From the NCBI GenBank assembly GCA_963922235.1, contig CAWUIJ010000052.1, positions 1 to 18,516 of the forward strand: DNA of 18,516 nt, given 5' to 3'. This stretch comes from Parvularcula sp963922235 (lineage in GTDB: Bacteria > Pseudomonadota > Alphaproteobacteria > Caulobacterales > Parvularculaceae). A program made the translations under genes and the position numbers. Positions 1 to 6,053 of the stretch are shown here, piece by piece (the first letter of the stretch is position 1; every line of letters begins with the position of its first letter). Under the pieces are notes generated by a model that was given only the letters and a program-made list of their open reading frames with translations, was not told the origin of the DNA and did not search any database.

Positions 1-80
1 GCCGCGGCGACCAGCAGCGCGCCGGCGAAGGCAGTCTGTACCACCCTCTCCGTACGCTGATGGGGAAGAGATGATTGCAT
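1..80 (-). CDS. N-terminus of an unidentified membrane or secreted protein (runs off left edge)
   Basis: An open frame starts with ATG at 80-78 on the minus strand and runs without a stop to base 1, giving 26 codons. The start is supported by an AAGGAA ribosome-binding sequence 8 bases upstream. The first residues are polar and basic and are followed by VVQTAFAGALLVAA, which looks like the beginning of a signal peptide or membrane anchor. Too little is present to name a family. A conjugation or secretion protein of the mobile element is possible but is a guess. It would be transcribed divergently from the gene at 471. Confidence 0.4.
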   Translation of the reverse strand, partial: MQSSLPHQRTERVVQTAFAGALLVAA

Positions 81-470
81 GGATGGGTTTCCTTCTGATG
101 ACGCCGGAACCGCTCCGGCCCCATCATCAAGAAGCAGAAATTGCGAGCGCGCAAACTGTTTTGTCCACGGAGTATATTGCCCGGACGGCCACGTTCTTGC
201 CATGACGGCCAGAAATTCGCGCGATCCGGGCCGCGTGAACTCCGCCACACGCTGCGAGCGAAAATCGGGGCCGTTTTGGGCGTTTCATCTTGCCGCCACG
301 GCAAGAGCTTTGCGCGGAGCGAAAGACGCTGGCCGCGCCTGCATCATCACAAATCATTACAGAGCCGTCGGCGTGCGGAACGGCGCGCGTCGCGCTATAG
401 TGAACCATCGCGACAAAAACGAGAGAATCGCGGCCAAGGAAACGAACAGCCCGGGAGAGGCACACCGTCC
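81..470. other. 390-bp intergenic region between divergent genes
   Basis: I see no convincing gene here; the frames that stay open have no ribosome-binding site and a composition typical of shadow frames. A GC-rich hairpin is visible at 103-119 (GCCGGA, 5-base loop, TCCGGC), in the leader of the minus-strand gene that starts at 80. A TATAGT sequence at 396-401 resembles a -10 box for the plus-strand gene at 471, but I cannot find a matching -35 box. The length and position between divergent starts suit a regulatory region. Confidence 0.4.
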
Positions 471-860
471 ATGAAGACCCATCAGATCCGCCTGTCCGCC
501 GATCAGGACTTTCAGTCCTGTCTGCAGGCAGTGCGGCAGCGGGCCTGTCTCCTCGGGGTTTCCACCGGCAAGGTCACGGATATCGTGAGAGCGGCGCTGG
601 CGAGTGCCTCGGGCGCCGAACTCATCAGCCGCTCCGTCAGGCACGATTGTGCAGCGATGACGGCGCCAGCGCGTGGGCCGCACTGCACCTCCGTCGAGGT
701 ATCGGGCCCAACTGCGCTGAAGCTTCGACAGCTCCTGGGCGAGCTCATTGGCACCGCTGCCTTCGACACATCCCTCCGGTCAGTCGTTCATGCGAGCATC
801 TGGCTCCTCGCCGAGCGCGACGACAAAGCGTTTCGTCCTGCCTTTGCGCGCAAAACCTGA
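471..860 (+). CDS. Hypothetical protein, 129 aa, in mobile element
   Basis: The ATG at 471 is preferred over upstream in-frame starts because GGGAGAGG lies about 12 bases before it and the upstream codons give an arginine-rich translation with no protein character. The protein is mostly soluble and helical (for example QSCLQAVRQRACLLGV near residues 15-30 and VTDIVRAALASAS near 35-47), and has no signal peptide or membrane segment. I do not recognise a family. The N-terminal half loosely recalls small DNA-binding or mobilisation accessory proteins, but no diagnostic motif is visible. It ends 76 bp before the Xre-type regulator at 937, which has its own promoter. Confidence 0.5.
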   Translation: MKTHQIRLSADQDFQSCLQAVRQRACLLGVSTGKVTDIVRAALASASGAELISRSVRHDCAAMTAPARGPHCTSVEVSGPTALKLRQLLGELIGTAAFDTSLRSVVHASIWLLAERDDKAFRPAFARKT

Positions 861-884
861 TTCAGCGGATAATGCTGATTCCCC

Positions 885-913
885 TTGTCAAGATTTCGTT
901 TTCCCCAGATAGT
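885..913 (+). promoter_or_regulatory. Sigma70-type promoter of the Xre regulator gene
   Basis: TTGTCA at 885-890 and GATAGT at 908-913 are separated by exactly 17 bases and sit 23 bases before the ATG at 937. The -35 matches consensus at 5 of 6 positions and the -10 at 4 of 6. A small inverted repeat (TCAGC at 862-866, GCTGA at 874-878) lies just upstream and could be an operator or chance. Confidence 0.5.
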
Positions 914-936
914 CTTTGACGAAGCAGGGTGAAGGG

Positions 937-1395
937 ATGGAAGAACCTCCTGATACTGGCCCGAGCACCGCGCGCATTGCCCAAAGACTGGGCAACAGGC
1001 TTCTGGTCGCGCGCCTTCGCAGCGGGCTCTCCCAGAGCCAACTCGCCGACATGGTCGGAATTGGTTCGGGGTCGACCATTGCCAAGTTCGAAGCCGGAAA
1101 ACGGCCGCCGTCCCTCCCCATACTGATCAAGCTCGCCAGCGCCTTGGAGACCGAGAGTCATGTGCTTCTGCAAGGGCTCGACGAACGCACCCTCCCGGCA
1201 GAGGAACCTTCGCCCTTGGACGGCGCGATCGTGTTAGAACTCATCCGCAGGCGTGCGGTCACACTCGAGAGCCCTCACATCAGAAAAGTCGTCTATAGCA
1301 ATCTCGACAAGCTCGATGACGGCACGCTCCGGCGTCTTCTCGAAGACCTGGCGGGCGGAGGGCCCGGTTCTAACGATGGCAACCACGCCGCCTAG
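937..1395 (+). CDS. Xre-family helix-turn-helix transcriptional regulator
   Basis: This 152-aa protein carries an HTH_3/Xre DNA-binding domain at about residues 15-75. The visible elements are RLRSGLSQSQLADMVGI (helices 1-2), STIAKFEAGKRPPS (recognition helix and the following turn) and LPILIKLASALE (the last helix). The C-terminal half (about 80-152) has no domain I recognise and may be a short oligomerisation or effector region. I chose ATG 937 over the TTG at 916 because AGGG at 926-929 is well spaced before it. The protein probably regulates genes of the mobile element, including itself. Its stop codon overlaps that of the convergent small gene at 1392-1670 within a CTAG. Confidence 0.75.
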   Translation: MEEPPDTGPSTARIAQRLGNRLLVARLRSGLSQSQLADMVGIGSGSTIAKFEAGKRPPSLPILIKLASALETESHVLLQGLDERTLPAEEPSPLDGAIVLELIRRRAVTLESPHIRKVVYSNLDKLDDGTLRRLLEDLAGGGPGSNDGNHAA

Positions 1396-1670
1396 GCTGA
1401 CCCGTGGTCAGGGCAGTGCGGACACGGCACAAGGTGCACACGTCTCTTCGCGACCTTGCGTTTGCCGACCTGGTCGCGCGATAGGATCGCCACCTCATAG
1501 TAGATCGGCGACCAATTATAGACCTTACCGATCAACCTGCAGGGCTCGCCAGGGATCGGCTCCCGCGCGGTCGGTGCCTGAAGGCCCTGATACTCTTGCG
1601 GCGTCGATGGCTTGGAGGAGCGACGCATCGAAGGGGTCGGGTCCGGCATGCCGGATCGGTCGTCGGGCAC
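1392..1670 (-). CDS. Small hypothetical protein with C-terminal CPHC motif, 92 aa
   Basis: The frame is open well upstream, but the best start is the GTG at 1670-1668, preceded by GGGAGG with a 7-base spacer. The first 40 residues are polar and proline-rich. The rest (about residues 40-92) looks like a folded small domain: GEPCRLIGKVYNWSPIYYEV, then a basic stretch (RDQVGKRKVAKRRVHLV), then CPHCPDHG near the C-terminus. CxxC followed by Cx(2)H could bind a metal, but the motif is too short to be sure. No family is recognised. It converges on the Xre regulator with overlapping stops. A shadow frame remains possible. Confidence 0.45.
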   Translation of the reverse strand: MPDDRSGMPDPTPSMRRSSKPSTPQEYQGLQAPTAREPIPGEPCRLIGKVYNWSPIYYEVAILSRDQVGKRKVAKRRVHLVPCPHCPDHGSA

Positions 1671-1827
1671 AACGGTCCCTCCCCGTGTTGAACAAAGGCC
1701 ACTCGCGCTAAAATTGCGCTCATTCGTTGAAAAAGCACGGACCAAACCGGACGGATTATGGCGTTGCCGTTTACCAAGCCCGTAGCCCGCGAAGCCCAGC
1801 GCCCGATACGCCAAGAGGCACCGGGGC

Positions 1828-1860
1828 TTGATTTCTATGGAAAGAAAATATATGTATTTT
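1828..1860 (+). promoter_or_regulatory. Promoter and candidate operator of the toxin-antitoxin operon
   Basis: TTGATT at 1828-1833 is followed after 17 bases by TATGTA at 1851-1856, a plausible -35/-10 pair. The -10 lies inside an AT-rich perfect inverted repeat: AAAATA at 1845-1850, a TATG spacer, and TATTTT at 1855-1860. This is the most AT-rich patch of the accessory region. The layout fits autorepression by the HTH antitoxin encoded just downstream, which is usual for toxin-antitoxin operons. Repressor binding is inferred. Confidence 0.5.
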
Positions 1861-1868
1861 TTCTACAG

Positions 1869-1876
1869 AAGGAGGT
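1869..1876 (+). promoter_or_regulatory. Near-perfect ribosome-binding site of the antitoxin gene
   Basis: AAGGAGGT matches the anti-Shine-Dalgarno complement fully and ends 4 bases before the ATG at 1881. It fixes the antitoxin start and rejects the longer in-frame ATG at 1758. The toxin gene by contrast has no strong site, consistent with higher antitoxin translation. Confidence 0.7.
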
Positions 1877-1880
1877 AGCC

Positions 1881-2267
1881 ATGCCGCAGGCGCTACAGGA
1901 CCGCGCTGCTACAGCGGATGATCGCGCTGCTGTTTTGACCAAGGCCGCCTTGCGCGCTGGGGACGCTCTGGGTCTTACGGGTAACGAGATCGCTTCGATC
2001 CTCGGCGTCTCGTCGGCAACGGTGAGCCGGATGAAAAAAGGCGCCTACACTCTCGATCCATCGAAAAAGGAGTTCGAACTGGCGGCGTTGTTCGTCCGGT
2101 TCTTCCGATCCCTCGATGCCATCGCGGGTGGGGATCTGTCTGTTCGAAAGAGCTGGATGAGAGGTGAGAACACGGCCCTTGGCGGCGTCCCAGCGGCGCT
2201 GATCACCACGGTTTCAGGATTGACGAATGGCCTTGCCTATCTGGACGCGCGACGCGCTCCGCTCTGA
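1881..2267 (+). CDS. MbcA/ParS/Xre-type antitoxin
   Basis: This 128-aa protein should neutralise the RES toxin encoded directly after it. An N-terminal helix-turn-helix is visible at about residues 33-60 (GLTGNEIASILGVSSATVSRMKKGAY). The C-terminal toxin-binding (DUF2384/MbcA) domain spans about 70-128, with the pattern W...N.ALGG.PAALI.T..GL...L.YLDARR that is typical of the family. Length and domain order match Xre-MbcA antitoxins, which cap the toxin active site with the C-terminal tail and repress their own promoter. The gene overlaps the toxin gene by 41 bp, so the two are translationally coupled. Confidence in the family is high; autoregulation is inferred from context. Confidence 0.88.
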   Translation: MPQALQDRAATADDRAAVLTKAALRAGDALGLTGNEIASILGVSSATVSRMKKGAYTLDPSKKEFELAALFVRFFRSLDAIAGGDLSVRKSWMRGENTALGGVPAALITTVSGLTNGLAYLDARRAPL

Positions 2268-2991
2268 CGCCAAGCCCTTTACGGGGACATACTGGCGATG
2301 CGTCGAGGCTCAACATCTGGTCTCGACGCTGTCGCTCGTCGATTCACTTGAGGAACAGGAGCTTCTCGAGGATATCCTTGAAGAGACGAAGCCCCCTGCC
2401 CCGCCGGAATGCGAAGGCCTTCACTATCTCTACATGACGCCGTTCCGATATGGCGTGTACCCCCATGGGTCTCGCTTTCGAAGAGCCGGAGCGACGCCTG
2501 GTGTCTTTTACGCCTCCTCCCATCCGGAGACCGCCGTCATCGAAACCGCGTTTCACATTCTCCTTTTCTACGCCGACTCTCCGGATACGCCGTTTCCGAA
2601 GAACCCGACCGAGCACACGGTCTTCGATGTCCCGCTAAGCGCCGACGCTGCCATCGATCTGACGGCCGACCCCTTCGCCGCCGCGGCGGCTCAATGGACG
2701 TCGTTGACGGACTATAGCGACTGCCAAGCCCTTGAAGAGTCCGCACGAAAAGAAAGCGTCGATCTCATTCTCTATGCCTCCGTCCGCGATCCCCAGCATC
2801 GTCTCAACGGCGCGGTTCTCAACTGTTCGGCTTTCGGCACCAGCAAGCCGAGCCAGCACCGGTCCTGGAAACTGTGGTTCAACGCGCAGGGCCTCCACGC
2901 GATCGAGGAGTTCGGTAACAGACGCGTGAGCCTCGCCGCCGACCAGTTTGCCGAAGACCCCCGGCTCAAGGCGATGACTTGGGAGCGGTAA
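2227..2991 (+). CDS. RES-domain toxin (NAD+-targeting type)
   Basis: This 254-aa protein is the toxin partner of the preceding MbcA-type antitoxin. Characterised RES toxins degrade or phosphorolyse cellular NAD+; that activity is assumed here from family membership. The conserved core is visible: a WRCVEAQH segment near residues 23-30, TPFRYG near 71-76, the RF...G...GVFYAS block with Arg83 and Tyr95, an HPETAVIET segment with Glu106, and ILYASVRDP near 181-189 with Ser185. These are the likely Arg/Tyr/Glu/Ser active-site set, so the toxin looks intact. It has an extra N-terminal segment of about 60 residues (EQELLEDILEETKPPAPPEC), as in the larger RES subgroup. The ATG at 2227 lies inside the antitoxin gene and has a weak ribosome-binding site. 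Confidence 0.88.
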   Translation: MALPIWTRDALRSDAKPFTGTYWRCVEAQHLVSTLSLVDSLEEQELLEDILEETKPPAPPECEGLHYLYMTPFRYGVYPHGSRFRRAGATPGVFYASSHPETAVIETAFHILLFYADSPDTPFPKNPTEHTVFDVPLSADAAIDLTADPFAAAAAQWTSLTDYSDCQALEESARKESVDLILYASVRDPQHRLNGAVLNCSAFGTSKPSQHRSWKLWFNAQGLHAIEEFGNRRVSLAADQFAEDPRLKAMTWER

Positions 2992-3003
2992 GCGTCGGGA
3001 GGC

Positions 3004-3081
3004 CTCTACGATCTGAAGTCGTGTGTCGCTTCAGAAGGCGACGTCTGTATCCCGCGACCGCCACAACACGTTCTCGTAGAG
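3004..3081 (+). other. Nested inverted repeats downstream of the toxin gene
   Basis: CTCTACGA at 3004-3011 pairs perfectly with TCGTAGAG at 3074-3081. Inside it, CTGAAG at 3013-3018 pairs with CTTCAG at 3029-3034. As RNA this could fold into a branched structure. No U-run follows, so it is not a standard intrinsic terminator. It could be a processing or regulatory structure for the toxin mRNA, or it may be fortuitous. Confidence 0.25.
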
Positions 3082-3122
3082 TGGAATCGCTTTCCCGAAG
3101 TGGCCGCTCTCGACATCAGAGC

Positions 3123-3365
3123 ATGCATCGCTTCGCTTCCGCCGTCTCGACCACGAAAATCGAGGCCGCGCTCGACTATCTGGCCTTCCTGATCGAAAGC
3201 GATCCCGGGGGCCACGGCTATCTAGCTATCTACGACCGGCTGGAACGGGAGCTTGCCATTCGCGACGCTCGTGCCGACAGCTTGAGACGACGATCCTCCG
3301 CCTTCAGGACGCGCGAGCGCACGGTACAAACTATGGCAGCACCGCCGGATCGAAAGGCAGGGTGA
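3123..3365 (+). CDS. Small hypothetical protein, 80 aa, next to integrase
   Basis: The stretch from about residue 12 to 50 (KIEAALDYLAFLIESD, then GYLAIYDRLERELAIRDA) has the look of a genuine helical small protein and resembles, from memory, short proteins often found beside integrases in alphaproteobacteria. Function unknown. The frame is open back to 2979, but codons before 3123 give an arginine/serine-rich translation without protein character, so ATG 3123 is chosen; there is no strong ribosome-binding site. The 3' end overlaps the end of the convergent integrase gene by 35 bp. Confidence 0.45.
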   Translation: MHRFASAVSTTKIEAALDYLAFLIESDPGGHGYLAIYDRLERELAIRDARADSLRRRSSAFRTRERTVQTMAAPPDRKAG

Positions 3366-4680
3366 TTTGCGATAGCTGCTCCCGGCGCCAGGCGAGTGAT
3401 CCTCCGTCCCCGTAGCGTGGCCGCGAATTCGCATGCCCCATCAGCCGACACCGAAGGTCATAGTCGAGCCCCGCTTCCTGCATCCGCTTTTCGAAGGCGT
3501 GACGCAGTGAATAGACGCCGTGGCTCGGCGTCGGCAGCAGATCCGCGGACCTCAGAGACTTCATCAGCACCGCGGAGAGGTTGGTCTCTTTATCTTTATA
3601 CCGAGGAAATCCGTTTGGAGCACGCCTGAACGCTTCGAGCGACACCCCAAGAAGCGGGATCTCGCGCACACTGGCCTCGGTCTTGATCTGGCGATTGGCA
3701 CGGTACCGGATCGCGATATGCGGGACTGGGTCCGACAGCCGGATATTGTCAGCCTCGAGATTACAGATTTCGGAGGGGCGGCATCCGGTCTCGATCAAGG
3801 CCAGAAAAATGAGCTGTGCTTCGCGATTGAGGCGCCCTAACGCGCCCGGTTTGAGCAGCCGCTTCTCGATCCATCGGGTCTCGAAGGGCGGAACGATGCC
3901 AGTGTCGCTCTTCCGCTTACTGAAGGATAAACCGTCGAAGGGATTCTTGGCGTCGAGCGCCAGCCAATTGGCGTAGGTACGGAAGAGCTTCCGCATATTC
4001 CCGAAATTGCGGTTCGCGAAGTTCGCCGAGACTGGCCGGTCCCCTTTTCGCCCCTCGATCCGGTCAAGCCAATAGCGGTAATAGCGTTGCGCATCGCCCC
4101 TAGTGATCTCGAGAAGGGTTTTGTTGCCAACCGCGGCGACGAAATCTTCAGCCGCATAGCGTTTGACCTTTCGCCACTGGCCGAGCTGATGCTCGCTCAT
4201 CCCCCGCGCTTCGTCGGCGGCCATGGTGTCGAGGTAGAATTCCATGGCAGCGCGCACATCGAGGCTCGGCTCGTCATACGCACCGAGCAGCGCGGGCGCC
4301 TCGCGACCCTTCGTCTGCTGCACTGCTGCCACCCGTTCCACGATATCGTCGACACTCAAGCTCGAGGCGATCGAGGAGGCCGTGAAATACTCAAAGCCGA
4401 GAGCCTGGGCCCGCTTCTTCGCCGCCGTGTAGGCGGCAATAGCCGTATCAGCAGCGTGCCCGTCCGCCACGCCGGACCAGTAGAGGTCATCGGCCCGCTC
4501 AAGGGCGTCCCGCTTCAGACGGGCGACTTCGAGGGACGAGGTCTTGAGGGAGATCTGGATGAGGCGCCTTGCATCCCAACCCTGGGCATGGCTTGGCACC
4601 CGACGGACATAGTGCCATCGGCTTCCGCGCTGCTTGAGGTAGCGGTCAGCGTCCTGACCCGAAATGGGGCTCTTCGGCAT
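3331..4680 (-). CDS. Tyrosine recombinase / site-specific integrase (DUF6538 N-terminus)
   Basis: This 449-aa integrase should catalyse integration and excision of the element at the adjacent tRNA-Leu gene. Residues 12-70 (YLKQRGSRWHYVRRVP...ISLKTSSLEVARLK) match the DUF6538 arm-binding-type N-terminus. A SAM-like core-binding domain spans about 140-245. The catalytic domain shows Arg301 in TGCRPSEIC, Lys333, Tyr390-x-x-Arg393 with His394 (Tyr replaces the usual first His, a known variation), His416 in LMGH, and the nucleophile Tyr423 in RPRYGDGG. All key residues are present, so it looks active. ATG 4680 is used; the frame stays open to 4827 only by reading into the tRNA gene. It is transcribed away from the tRNA. 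Confidence 0.9.
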   Translation of the reverse strand: MPKSPISGQDADRYLKQRGSRWHYVRRVPSHAQGWDARRLIQISLKTSSLEVARLKRDALERADDLYWSGVADGHAADTAIAAYTAAKKRAQALGFEYFTASSIASSLSVDDIVERVAAVQQTKGREAPALLGAYDEPSLDVRAAMEFYLDTMAADEARGMSEHQLGQWRKVKRYAAEDFVAAVGNKTLLEITRGDAQRYYRYWLDRIEGRKGDRPVSANFANRNFGNMRKLFRTYANWLALDAKNPFDGLSFSKRKSDTGIVPPFETRWIEKRLLKPGALGRLNREAQLIFLALIETGCRPSEICNLEADNIRLSDPVPHIAIRYRANRQIKTEASVREIPLLGVSLEAFRRAPNGFPRYKDKETNLSAVLMKSLRSADLLPTPSHGVYSLRHAFEKRMQEAGLDYDLRCRLMGHANSRPRYGDGGSLAWRREQLSQITLPFDPAVLP

Positions 4681-4698
4681 GCCGCAGCATACCGACTT

Positions 4699-4722
4699 TG
4701 TAGTGCAAAATGTAGTGCAAAA
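4699..4722. repeat. Tandem 12-bp direct repeat, candidate arm-type integrase site
   Basis: TGTAGTGCAAAA occurs twice head to tail (4699-4710 and 4711-4722), 19 bases upstream of the integrase start and about 75 bases inside the tRNA 3' end. Tandem short repeats at this place are typical arm-type binding sites for integrases or excisionases; they could also be an operator for integrase expression. Confidence 0.45.
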
Positions 4723-4797
4723 ATCAGCGCGAACGAAGGGACGTAGGCTGATCAGCCTGAATTTCCCTTTTTTTTCAATGAGATATGAGAAGGAGAA

Positions 4798-4830
4798 TGG
4801 TGCGGTCGAGAAGACTCGAACTTCCACGGG
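4798..4830. other. Probable attachment site region at the 3' end of tRNA-Leu
   Basis: Tyrosine integrases of this class usually recombine within the T-arm and 3' end of a tRNA gene, and this integrase starts 117 bases away and points outward. The boundary is inferred: I could not find a second copy of this sequence in bases 1-4797, so the other element end must lie outside the window. Confidence 0.35.
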
Positions 4831-4884
4831 TTTTACCCCACAGCGACCTCAACGCTGCGCGTCTACCAATTCCGCCACGACCGC
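4798..4884 (-). tRNA. tRNA-Leu(GAG), CCA encoded
   Basis: The minus strand folds as a class II tRNA. The 7-bp acceptor stem is GCGGTCG/CGACCGC (4884-4878 with 4808-4802), with discriminator A at 4801 and an encoded CCA at 4800-4798. The D-arm contains GGCGGAATTGGTAGACGC. The anticodon stem CAGCG/CGCTG encloses loop TTGAGGT, giving anticodon GAG at 4850-4848. A long variable arm precedes a T-arm with GTTCGAGTC. The long variable arm and the GAG anticodon make it tRNA-Leu, decoding CUC and CUU. Its 3' part is the probable attachment site of the element to the left; the gene remains complete. Confidence 0.95.
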
Positions 4885-4913
4885 ATTTGCGCAGTTCTCT
4901 GCGCGAGCAGCGC

Positions 4914-4941
4914 GGATAGCAAAACGGAATCGGCCGCGCAA
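4914..4941 (-). promoter_or_regulatory. Candidate promoter of tRNA-Leu
   Basis: On the minus strand TTGCGC (4941-4936) is followed after 16 bases by CTATCC (4919-4914) and then GCG, a pattern often seen before alphaproteobacterial tRNA genes. It lies about 30 bases upstream of the mature 5' end. Between them is a small perfect hairpin (GCGCAG 4889-4894, TTCT loop, CTGCGC 4899-4904) that would fall in the precursor leader. Confidence 0.4.
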
Positions 4942-4986
4942 GCATTCAAGCTTGGATTCCGCACGCGAAGAGCGCATTTCTGATCT

Positions 4987-5694
4987 ATGGATACCGAACG
5001 ACCAAACTTTTCTTCAGAACCAGTGGCTTGGCGCGTGAGCGAGGAGCTCGTTCCCTACCCCGGCGCCTGCGCCGCGATGGACGAGATGGTCGCCGACATC
5101 CAAGCGGGCGGGCAAGAAAGCGTCTGGCTCCTCGAGCATCCGCCGCTTTACACCGCGGGAACCAGTGCGAAGCCGCAAGACCTCAGCGCCGATCCACCCT
5201 TCCCCGTCTACAAAAGTCCGCGCGGTGGTCAGTACACTTATCATGGCCCTGGTCAGCGCGTTGCGTACTTAATGCTCGACCTCAATCGCCGAACAAAAGA
5301 TGTTCGCCGATTTGTTCACGATGCGGAGGACTGGATCATCGCAGCGCTAGCTAGCCTCGACATTGATAGCAGCCCGCGTACGGATCGTGTCGGAGTATGG
5401 GTCGATCATGGTGACGGCACCGAGGACAAGATTGCAGCTCTCGGCGTTCGTCTCCGTCGCTGGGTGACATTCCACGGGATCTCGGTTAATGTTGCTCCGA
5501 ACCTTGATCATTTTGGCGGGATCGTGCCTTGCGGAATCGCGGATCCACGTTACGGCGTGACGAGTTTTGAGAAGCTCGGGCGCGATCTCGATATGCCATC
5601 TCTAGACCGTGCACTGAGGGCCTCGTTCGAAGACCTTTTCGGGCCCACCGTCGACGCTCCTGCTTGGTCAATCGACGCCAGCCGCTCCGCTTAA
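4987..5694 (+). CDS. lipB: Lipoyl(octanoyl) transferase LipB
   Basis: LipB transfers the octanoyl group from acyl-carrier protein to the lipoyl domains of 2-oxoacid dehydrogenases and the glycine cleavage H protein, the first step of lipoate assembly. The 235-aa protein has all signature motifs: LLEHPPLYTAG (48-58), RGGQYTYHGPGQ (79-90), DKIAALGVRLRRWVTFHG with catalytic Lys148, and GGIVPCGI with catalytic Cys182. Length is normal for alphaproteobacteria. The ATG at 4987 has only a weak ribosome-binding site. It is transcribed divergently from the tRNA gene and converges on the receiver-domain gene; both stops fall within one TTAA. Confidence 0.95.
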   Translation: MDTERPNFSSEPVAWRVSEELVPYPGACAAMDEMVADIQAGGQESVWLLEHPPLYTAGTSAKPQDLSADPPFPVYKSPRGGQYTYHGPGQRVAYLMLDLNRRTKDVRRFVHDAEDWIIAALASLDIDSSPRTDRVGVWVDHGDGTEDKIAALGVRLRRWVTFHGISVNVAPNLDHFGGIVPCGIADPRYGVTSFEKLGRDLDMPSLDRALRASFEDLFGPTVDAPAWSIDASRSA

Positions 5695-6053
5695 GGACGT
5701 GCTGCCATCAAATCCTGACACACGGCCAGCAGTTCGTCTTCTCGACTTGGCTTAGCCAAAATGCGCGCCGCGGGATGAGACTGCATGATCGCACGTATGT
5801 CGTCTGTACCCGTATGGAAAAGCAAAGACACGCCCGCTGCATCGAGGGCTGCGAGGTGATCGCCAATTTCACCGTCACCGAGGCTGACATCCAAAACGGC
5901 CAGATCTGTCGAAACCGGATCAAACGCATCAAGCTGCTGCAAGGAGCTCAAAGCCGTGACGTGGGCCCCAGCATGTCTCAACACCGCCCGCAAATGTTCC
6001 GACACCAGCGGGTCATCTTCGACCAAAAGGATATGCGCCTCTGCCAGGCTCAA
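5691..6053 (-). CDS. Stand-alone response-regulator receiver domain protein
   Basis: The 120-aa protein is a single CheY-like receiver domain with no output domain. The acidic pocket is Glu12-Asp13-Asp14 (LLVEDDP), the phospho-acceptor is Asp55 (LAVLDVSLGD), the signalling Thr/Ser position is Thr81 (LLFHTGTDD), and Lys101-Pro102 is the conserved KP. All catalytic positions are present, so phosphorylation by a histidine kinase is expected, but no kinase is nearby. The start is unsure: TTG 6053 lacks a good ribosome-binding site, and no in-frame ATG precedes VEDD. TATAAC at 6115-6110 is a possible -10 box. In alphaproteobacteria such orphan receivers commonly act in phosphorelays. Confidence 0.85.
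   Translation of the reverse strand: MSLAEAHILLVEDDPLVSEHLRAVLRHAGAHVTALSSLQQLDAFDPVSTDLAVLDVSLGDGEIGDHLAALDAAGVSLLFHTGTDDIRAIMQSHPAARILAKPSREDELLAVCQDLMAARP

Noticed and set aside
103..119. GC-rich hairpin near the left edge as a terminator
   Set aside because: No T-run follows on either strand, and it lies in the leader of the gene starting at 80.
79..474. Long open frames on both strands over 79-474 and the 239-aa extension from 141
   Set aside because: They have no ribosome-binding site and an arginine-rich shadow composition; the real start for the frame ending at 860 is the ATG at 471.
4087..4746. 219-aa plus-strand frame opposite the integrase
   Set aside because: It is fully antisense to a well-supported integrase and shows no domain; a shadow of high-GC coding.
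4681..4827. N-terminal extension of the integrase to 4827
   Set aside because: It would be translated from within the tRNA gene and includes the tandem repeat as coding sequence; ATG 4680 begins the conserved N-terminal domain.
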